DNA of 64,000 bases from Pempheris klunzingeri. Taxonomy: Eukaryota; Chordata; Actinopteri; Acropomatiformes; Pempheridae. Under the pieces are notes generated by a model. It saw only the letters and a program-made list of their open reading frames with translations, did not search any database and had not been told where the DNA came from. Below, one piece after another: positions 56,789-64,000 of this stretch. A program made the position numbers and the translations under genes. Within the stretch, counting starts at the first letter, position 1. Each line of letters starts with the position of its first letter. The stretch spans positions 17,223,915-17,287,914 of the forward strand of contig NC_092032.1 in the NCBI RefSeq assembly GCF_042242105.1, given 5' to 3'.

Positions 56789-59700
56789 TCATGGTCTGTC
56801 TACCATGATGAGGTTAAACCTGTCCTCACCAAAATCTTCTCTGGTTTTCAGAGCTTGGCGGAGTTTCTCCCAGAACAGCTCGGTGTGCTCCCCATCTTGT
56901 GGCCAGGCCAGGTAGGTCTGCTTCTTCAGCAGCTTCCTTATGCGGTAGTAAGGAGACAGCAGATAGGTAGGAATCTCGTCCAGAAACACCAGGATCAGCA
57001 CGTCCTTCATCTCATCGAACAGACGGAAACTAGACAGAGGAAAATGTAGATAAAAAATGAAGATAGAAGTGTCGTGTCTTTACTTTTTCCAACCTACCTC
57101 TGTCATAATCATGTGCTGAGGCTTTCACGCACTGTCAGCGTCGGTTTCATTGGCCAACTGTACTACAGCTGAACAGTTCCCACATCGCTTATATTAACTG
57201 ATTTTAACGTGCTGTAACGTTATCATTTTCCATTTCTGCTGAAAAGGCAAAGAAATTAAAACTAACATTAACTAGCGAGCTCACTCCAAAAATATTTCAT
57301 GATATTAGCACCACTGTCTGCATGTGATAATTTACCCCAAATTCAGTGCAGCTGTTAGCAAGCTAATGCTAGCTAGCAACAGCATTACTCAGGGGCAGAT
57401 CATCTTAGTGTAATCACGCTAACAACATGAAAAATCTGACACTATGATTATAATAACAATACAATTATAGACATCTTTACTCATTAGCGCTGCTGTTAGC
57501 TAGCCAGCTTACTAATTCCTACACTTATTGCTATTTAAGTAAATTATTACGCTTTGAATTGAGCAACAAAGACCAGCTCAATTACAGACATTGTGGCTAA
57601 TGTGTTGAAATTCTTTTGTTTTGAGCCAGTCATTTTTTTTTTTTTTTTCCTTTTCCACAGACGTGTACAGCGATAACAGTTCAGCATAGTAAAATCAATT
57701 CATATAAGATTTAAGTTTACAGAAACATGACTGTGTAATGTAACAGGTGCACCTTTGTCATGAAAACACTTCACTTGCTTTAATTTTGGTTCAGTACTTG
57801 ATTGAAGTACAGGGCGGCCAGTCTGAGATCTCTTCTCCACTACGGGTCACAGGCCCAGGCATGCGGTAGATCATTTTGACCTGGTCATTTTAAAAGTAGC
57901 TCACAAGCCGAAAAAGTGTGGGCACCCCTGATGTAGATGAAGCATATAAACACACTGAAATGACACATTTCCACGTTGTTTGAGATCTTTTAATACACCT
58001 TCTCGCAGTGAGGTGTTAATGACACTTACCTGGCCATCTGGATCTCTCTGGAGCACCACTCACTCTCAAGGTACCTGTGACTGATCACACAGATGGTCTT
58101 CCGGCTTCCATAGATGGCATCTGTGATGTTCTCTATGATGGGTTTACCTGAAGAAGAGAAAAAGAAAATGAAAGGGACAGTTATGAAATCATAATAAATA
58201 CTTTGTATTTTCTTCATCAGTTCCTCTGGTGGTGCAGTACAAACCATACTATGGTGACATCTTCTGGAGTGCAGATGAAAGTACACAAGTGTCAATGGTT
58301 TATACGCATTGTGGACGTCAGTATATTGGTTGCCAGGGCACAGTTTTGCATGCTAGGTGTACATAGTGAAATCAGATGGCTTTTGCTGTTTTGTCTGAAA
58401 ACTTGTGCATGAAACCGAACCTCTATAATGCACTGCAAATATAAGTTAGAGGCATTAGCCATAAGACACAAGTATGGATCTTTATATTGGAAAATACTGG
58501 AAAAGTGAGGGTGAACAAAATTCATTAAAATGACGCATCAGAGATTCATTTTATTTATCAAAATATCTGTTTGAAGATCTCCTTTGTCTTTGATTTGTTG
58601 TTTGTTTGTCTTTATGCTGCACACACAGTTCTATATTAAAGCTCTTTACAACTACATTTTTAAGGTGTAGAGGATACAAGTATAAAGGTACAGCACAATA
58701 CTCTAAATGTAAATTTCTGAAAATAATTCAGGAAGTCACGCAGGTGTTTCCAAGAGCGCAAGTGATTTGTTTTGGTACTATGCTAAGCATTGCATAATGC
58801 TTACCATGGACATCATATTAGTTTAATGTATTAGTATGCCACTGTTTGCTCTGAATTTTGCTAATTAGCACAAGAAGGGACAGCTGAGGCTGATGGGAAT
58901 GTCATGGTAGGCTGGCAGATAGCTCAACACAAAAACAAAGTATTGGACAAATTAAAACTGTGGCCTGATTACAAATGGTGAAAAGTCAGGAGGTTAAGTC
59001 CAGTCAATAAGAAAAAAACATATTGGATGTATTACCATGAAGGCAAATAGGTGTTGAGATATTTTACTCAGAATCACAAATGCCTTAAGATTACACCAAG
59101 GGAAAAGTCAGGCGATCGCTTAAGTCACTAGGATACATCATCTGGAAGTTTGTATGACACTTTATACACATTCATCAAGCAGATGATGAACTATTTTACA
59201 AGATAAGTGGACACTTTAATCTAATGGTTATCAAGACATTTCATCAAATCACCAAAGTCATTAGTCTGTCAATGGATGTCTGTACAGCTTGTCCATTAAA
59301 GCTCAGCTGGCGCAAAGAAAATGATTTGTTTGTCTTACCTGGCTCAAAGTCTCGGTGGTGCAGACACAACCTCCAGCCCTGATCTCCTTCCAGTTTTGGC
59401 AACAGCTCTTCGATGACCCATGGCTCATCGTGGGTGTTGTAGGAGATAAAGGCGTCATACAGTTCAGGAGCCTGCTTGTTTTTATGCTTTGAGTCATAGA
59501 GCAAGGCCAGGAACAGGTAGTAGGCGTAGGCCAGCTGCCACCTTAGGAAATGGTGGGTGAAGGACACCACCATAAACAGGAGGATCACACATGTGGTGGA
59601 GATAAAGCAGATGAAGTCAATGTCTACTGAGCAGGACCGGATGTCAAGGTCCAACAGCTTCATATCTTTAAGCAACCGAGGATAGTTGCATCTGAAATTG

Positions 59701-61856
59701 TAGGCATCAAAAACTTGCGTTTGGTTGTTGTTTTCTGCCCACTGGAGGAACCAGGCGTTATTGCAGTCACAGGTGAAGCTATTCCCTTGAAGATCCACAT
59801 AAAGGAGAGCTGGTAGGGACTTCATTACCTCTTCACTGAAAACTGAATATTGATTCCTTCTTGCCTGCAGGAACTCCAGCTTAGTAAGGTTGGCATCTAT
59901 AAGGAAATCTAGAGACTGAAGACTTGTTCTAGATATGTAGAGGCCCTTAAGATTTTGAATTGGGGCAAACAAATCCGGAGAAAGATTCACAAGGTCATTT
60001 GAACTAATGTCAAGTGTTTGCAGTTGAGGCGTGTAATTAAACATGTCTTTGTGCAAGGATAAAATCTGAGCGTTCCTGGTATTGAAATCCAAAAGATTTG
60101 TCAGACCTTGCAGGATGTTGCTAGGCAGGTGGGCCTTCCCTCTGCGGTGCTGTGCAGGAATAGCCAATGTCTCCAGACTGGACAGCTCAGCAAATGGTGG
60201 ATAAAGCAAAGCTGAACTATCATCATATCGAATATGATTCTGCCTCATATCCAACCTTTTCAAATTTGTGAGACCACTGAAACAACCATTCTTTAATCCC
60301 TTGACTTCAATATCATTCGATAGCAGCTGAAGTTCGGTGAGGTTCTTCAGTCCGATGAAAGACCCCTTTTGAAGTGTTTTTATTTTATTTTCATGTAATG
60401 ACAAGTTCTTGAGGGACATTAAGCCCTTAAATTCCCCATTTTGAATGACGGTGAGTTTATTTCCGTTCAAATGCAGCTGTCTAAGATTTGGCAAGTGTTT
60501 TACAAAAGCTTTGCTTAATTTGGAGATCTGGTTTGTCTGTAGCTTTAAAACTTGCAATCGTATTAAATCCTTGAAAACACACTCTTCTAAAGCTGAGATT
60601 GAATTCTGATGAAGGCTGAGCTCTCTGAGATACATCAGATTGGCAAAATCTTGACATTCAAGTGTTTTGATGTCATTTGTGCTGAGATTTAGCTCTACAA
60701 GTGTTGATAGATTCCTTGTGGCGGCTGGAACACAGTTAAGCTTGTTGCCACTCAGACTCAAGATCCTTAAACCTTGAAGAGATCTGAAGGCTTCAGCATG
60801 GACATGTTGTATTTCATTCTTTGATAACTCTAACTCTGTAACGTTGCTACACAACGAAAACAAATCTGGATTGATGGAACTTAGTTTGTTCGATCGGAGC
60901 ACCAGTGTGGTCAGTGTTGAGATGGCGCAAGAGGTGTTGATTAGCGCGGGAAGGCTATCAATATTATTCATTGCATTCATCCTCAGAATAGTCAGAGAGG
61001 AGTTGAAGCTCTCTATGATTGTTTTCATGCCACTAAAAGCCAGTTGAAGCCCACTAATATCAAGAGTAGACACTCGACTCTTACCACGCACCTCCCATTT
61101 CATCTTTCGCTGAGAGCAGGCGATTTTTAACTGGGTTAAGTTTGGGAAAACATCTGCAGTGAATCTAAAAACTGCAATGGGATTCTGAGACAAATCAAGG
61201 GCAGCAAGCCCTAGTGAGCTGTTAGTCTGTTCCCATGACTGAAATTGTGTCAAAGCGATGTTTGTGATTGTCAGATATCGTAGATTTGGCAGCTGCCGTA
61301 ATAATGAATGTACACTTGTTAATTGCCGTAGTTTGTTGTTAGAGATGTCCAAAAATGTCAGGTTTGTCAAGGGCTTAAAGGAGGTGGAGGCCACTGCTTG
61401 GATGTGATTACTGGTAATTCTTAGCTCTGCGAGGTTGCTTAAACCATCAAAAAGATTACCTTGAAGCTTACGAAGTTTATTGCTATTCAGATTTAACCAC
61501 TTGAGGGAAATCAGATCGGCAAAGGCACCTGTCTCGATCTGCTTAATTCTGTTTCGTTTTAGGTCTAACTCTTTCAAGGCTGTTCGATTTTTGAAATCTG
61601 ATGCTTGTATTTTTGAAATGAAGTTTACAGACAAGTCAAAACCTGTCACTGTTGAGGGAATATATCGAGGAACAGCACTGAGCTGACTCTTGTGACATAT
61701 GGCTTCATTGTAACTGATTCGACACGCTCTAAGTGCAAATCCTGAGACTGGAGCAACAAAGCTGCTGATATTCAGCAAGAGGAAAATAATACTTAATTTG
61801 ACACATTGTGTTCCTCCTTTGGGCATTGTTTTGTCCCTGTTCATTCCAGGATGCAT
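56789..61856 (-). CDS. Toll-like receptor of the TLR11 group (TLR22/TLR23/TLR13-like), 3 coding exons
   Basis: Type I membrane pattern-recognition receptor that signals through its TIR domain to MyD88/TRIF-type adaptors; relatives sense nucleic acids. Exons on the minus strand: 61856-59339, 58147-58030, 57029-56789, giving 2877 nt or 958 aa. The first in-frame ATG (61856) has A at -3; the ATG at 61826 would give a shorter leader (MPKGGTQCVKL followed by IIFLLLNISSFVA). Cys-bearing N-cap, then about two dozen leucine-rich repeats (LxxLxLxxNxI), then an LRR C-cap (FTCDCNNAWFLQW, FRCNYP, RSC). Transmembrane segment at about residues 748-770 (FICFISTTCVILLFMVV). TIR at about 800-958: box 1 YDAFISYNTHDEPW, box 2 RDFEPGKPIIENI, SEWCSREIQMAS, LSPYYRIRKLLKK, box 3 ELFWEKLRQAL. 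The reading frame is intact. One intron falls at the FEPG|K of box 2, the other after IQMA. TLR22 versus TLR23 versus TLR13 cannot be settled by eye. Confidence 0.94.
57800..57935. mobile_element. Possible hAT-type remnant in a TLR intron
   Basis: AGTAGCTCACAAGCCGAAAAAGTGTGGGCACCCCTG resembles the terminal sequence of hAT-group repeats. The other end is not found. Confidence 0.3.
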
Positions 61857-61898
61857 TTTTGACTCCAAATTAGGAAAGAACGAGTGATGTCCAACCAA
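61857..61898 (-). other. 5' UTR part of the first TLR coding exon
   Basis: From the acceptor to the first ATG; the frame is open here but begins with TTG, not ATG. Confidence 0.4.
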
Positions 61899-62300
61899 CT
61901 AGAAATTGCGATTTCTTAATGAAAACTCCACTTGGTGAATAAAACGGCAGAAGGTAGTCCTAAAAAATCCAATAAAACAAACAAATAACCATCAATAACA
62001 GTAACAAATACTCTAAATGAAAGCACTATCATACATTTTCACAGTATCTTGGTGTCATATGTAAATGTGGAAACAGAAAAAACATCTGAGCTCAGTTTCT
62101 TTAACCTTATTATAAATACAAAAACATGCCACTGATTAAGAAAAAATTACGAATAATGTTTTCTGATACTTACTGTGTCACACGATGTCTCACAGTGTAA
62201 ACCATTGTCATTCTAAAGAGTGAAAAAGAAACAGACTATGCATCCTCTTTTTCATGAATCGAGTGAGGAAGTGAGTGAAGCTCACAGGCCGTTTCACAAG
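61899..62300 (-). promoter_or_regulatory. Putative 5' UTR intron, first exon and promoter of the Toll-like receptor
   Basis: On the minus strand a donor ACA|GTAAGT ends an upstream exon at 62174 and an acceptor TTTCTAG precedes base 61898, giving an intron of about 275 bp before the coding exon. The exon start and promoter elements are not visible. Confidence 0.35.
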
Positions 62301-62449
62301 TGGCATCTTAACTTTAAAATGTAATGTATATTCAAGACTCTCAGCTGCTGGTGAAAATAAGAATCTCAGGAAAACCCAGAAAAGTCTTTTCAGGGTGCTG
62401 AATCATCGACTTTGTAGATTTGGTCGGTAATTAGGCAAAAACATTGCCT

Positions 62450-62720
62450 ACACTGTAAAATATTACCAGGGTTTCACAATATTTAACTGTAATATTTCAC
62501 AATAAGTTACTGTTTTGTCATTTTACAGGCTTTAATTGTAATGTTCACAATGTAATACTGTAATTTTTAATTTTACTGTGAAATCAATGTAGGAACAGGT
62601 AATCACAGTAAGCTTTGCATTACCATGACATTACAACATTTTACTGTATTATTTCACAATAAAATACTGTATTCAGTCCATTTACTGTGATAACACAACA
62701 AATTACATGAACCACACTGC
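62450..62720. repeat. AT-rich region built of recurring TACTGT/ACAGTA and TTTCACAAT motifs
   Basis: Short motifs recur in both orientations: ACTGTAAAAT, TTTAACTGTAATATTTCACAATAA, TACTGTTTTGTCATTTTACAG, TACTGTAATTTTTAATTTTACTG, TTTTACTGTATTATTTCAC, AATACTGTATT, TTTACTGTGA. The region is not a clean tandem array but a dense field of degenerate ACTGTAA/TTACAGT half-palindromes. I recall similar low-complexity TTTACAGTA fields as dispersed fish repeats. It lies directly upstream of the zinc-finger promoter. Confidence 0.5.
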
Positions 62721-62729
62721 ATTGTGGGA

Positions 62730-62819
62730 GCTGGCTCGATGCCTAATCTTTTGGCGGTCACATCCTCACTATAGCCGGAACCAAGCGGGAAAGGTGAACC
62801 ACACCAGAGCCTGATGAGG
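62730..62819 (+). promoter_or_regulatory. Putative promoter and non-coding first exon of the zinc-finger gene
   Basis: The stretch GCATTGTGGGAGCTGG (about 62720-62735) resembles the inverse of the CCCA-ATGC type initiator element found in many TATA-less vertebrate promoters. It is followed by a GC-richer segment and ends in GATGAG|GTAAGT, a near-perfect splice donor. The next good acceptor is at 63627, just before the zinc-finger ATG. No transcript evidence is available, so the exon start is not known. Confidence 0.35.
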
Positions 62820-63652
62820 TAAGTTACTCTCCATTTATTTCTTTTCTTTAGTGATAGCTAGTCTGTTTTCATTCAGTGTTGCTCCAGCACGGTTAAACGT
62901 GACTGCAGACAGTCTGAAAATAATCGGTGCGCTCTGTTGCACCAACACACACATTTGTCCAGGATATATTTTTGTAACATTTGAAACGTGTGCATGTGTG
63001 TGTCATATGATAATGTCTTATTTCTCTGATCCGAGGGTTTTGTTGCACATGCTACCTACTTTTTGATGTAAGTAACGAGTTAGTAGATTATTACAACTGT
63101 CGTGTTGCTTGTAGCTTGCTAATGCTAACGTCCTCGTTTAACTACATTTTCCGGGTTGCTGTGAACTTTGGAGGGGATCTAAACGGGTTGACCGCAGTCT
63201 AGAACTGCAACAGCTGGTCGGTAAAAATAAACGAGTTTAATTTTCGAGTCGTTGTGTCGGAGATATGTGTCAGTGAAGTGGCAGGGCGCTAGCTGCACCA
63301 GGACCCTCTGTTAGCTGGGCGCGTGCACGCTGTAACGGACTTCAGTGACAACATGAGCGTGCACCGCCGGTCCCGACGGTGGTACCGGAGGCCGGTTGCT
63401 GAGATACTGCTTTACAAAACGCAGCTGGACCTGAACCACCTTTATATGGATATATTTGTGTACTTTGATTTTAGCCTGCAGTATCATCAGTTGTGGAAAA
63501 TTCAAAGTAAAGCAGCAAGTAACATTAGGGGGTTGTGCAGCACTAGTGAACGTATTTGTATTTCAGGTGAAATAAAGTAATCTACAGCATCAGTTAACAG
63601 CTATTTTTTTGTTTTGTTTTCACCCAGGCAATCTTCACTGCGACCTTGAGGA

Positions 63653-64000
63653 ATGATGTTCCACTGTAAATTTGGTATGTGTGAGTATGTGTCTGAGAGT
63701 GTTAATCTGTTTATTCAGCACACAAAGCTTCACAGTAACACTCCCCATTACAACTATCAATGTGGTGTACCTTACTGTACTCAGATGTACCGCAAAGCCA
63801 CTGTACTGAAAAGCCACATGTATAGAGACCACAAAGGATCTTATAGTCGCAAGCCAATTGACACATCCTTAAAGTGTGTGGCTCAGTCTTGTGCATTCAA
63901 GTGTGTTACAGTAACCTCTTTTGTAAATCATTTGAAGTCACACTCAAAAGAAGGATTCAAAATCAAATGCCCATTCAGCGGTTGTGACTGCAGCTTTACA
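63653..64000 (+). CDS. C2H2 zinc-finger protein, N-terminal part, runs off the window
   Basis: An open frame of 116 codons starts at tandem ATGs (63653, 63656) and is still open at the window end. It encodes three complete C2H2 units and the start of a fourth, each with C-x4-C spacing: FHCKFGMC with QHTKLH (x12, x3), YQCGVPYC with SHMYRDH (x12, x4), LKCVAQSC with NHLKSH (x12, x3), then IKCPFSGC. Linkers are long and not of the TGEKP type, so this is not an ordinary KRAB-like poly-finger array. A good acceptor (tttcacccag) at 63618-63627 precedes the ATG, and a strong donor (gaggtaagt) lies at 62818-62825, suggesting a non-coding first exon. I do not recognise a named orthologue. The recurrent-looking promoter (see 62450-62720) suggests a multi-copy fish gene or mobile-element-derived gene; this is inference. 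Confidence 0.65.
   Translation, partial: MMFHCKFGMCEYVSESVNLFIQHTKLHSNTPHYNYQCGVPYCTQMYRKATVLKSHMYRDHKGSYSRKPIDTSLKCVAQSCAFKCVTVTSFVNHLKSHSKEGFKIKCPFSGCDCSFT

Noticed and set aside
61857-61898. Upstream start of the TLR frame at 61898
   Set aside because: The codon there is TTG, not ATG, and the base coincides with a splice acceptor; the first ATG is at 61856.
63323-63580. 85-codon ORF between the first exon and the zinc-finger frame
   Set aside because: No domain character; it lies in the inferred intron and ends before the zinc-finger acceptor.

Overview
The window is vertebrate nuclear DNA, most likely from a percomorph (spiny-rayed) teleost fish. The genes are split into many short exons with GT/AG introns. 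There are many long (CA)n/(GT)n microsatellites, an intact fish-type Tc1 transposon, several TA-flanked MITEs, and a Toll-like receptor of the TLR22/TLR23/TLR13 kind that is typical of fish. Nothing prokaryotic is present.

Region 1 (1-19.2 kb, + strand) holds the 3' part of sh3kbp1 (CIN85). Seventeen exons encode SH3 domains B and C, the proline-rich linker and the C-terminal coiled coil. SH3 domain A must lie upstream of the window. Region 2 (21.8-41.0 kb, + strand) holds a complete 29-exon map3k15 (ASK3), predicted at 1334 residues. The two genes are head-to-tail, the same order and orientation as human SH3KBP1-MAP3K15 at Xp22, so this is an old syntenic block. CIN85 is an endocytic and signalling adaptor; ASK3 is a stress-activated MAP kinase kinase kinase.

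Region 3 (41.0-53.6 kb) has no host gene that I can support. It holds a PIF/hAT-like MITE, a 703-bp TA-flanked MITE, an LTR-like piece, an intact Tc1 element (49.2-50.8 kb) with a damaged left end, and the second copy of an unclassified 1.1-1.5 kb repeat whose first copy is at 0.2-1.7 kb. Human MAP3K15 is followed by PDHA1; no pdha1 is seen here.

Region 4 (53.8-62.3 kb) is an immune pair facing each other tail to tail: a four-exon, six-cysteine CC chemokine (+) and a three-exon Toll-like receptor (-) whose TIR domain is cut by two introns, one inside the BB loop. Region 5 (62.4-64.0 kb) starts with an AT-rich stretch of TACTGT-like motifs, followed by a GC-richer promoter-like region and the start of a C2H2 zinc-finger reading frame that runs off the window.

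The points most worth a second look are: (i) the zinc-finger ORF and its repeat-like promoter, possibly a multi-copy element; (ii) the intact Tc1 transposase inside an element whose left outer direct repeat has an 11-bp deletion; (iii) the repeated placement of long (TG)n tracts directly against 3' splice sites in both kinase-pathway genes; (iv) the intron inside the TLR BB loop. All gene models were built by hand from splice sites and protein similarity recalled from memory; no search was run.
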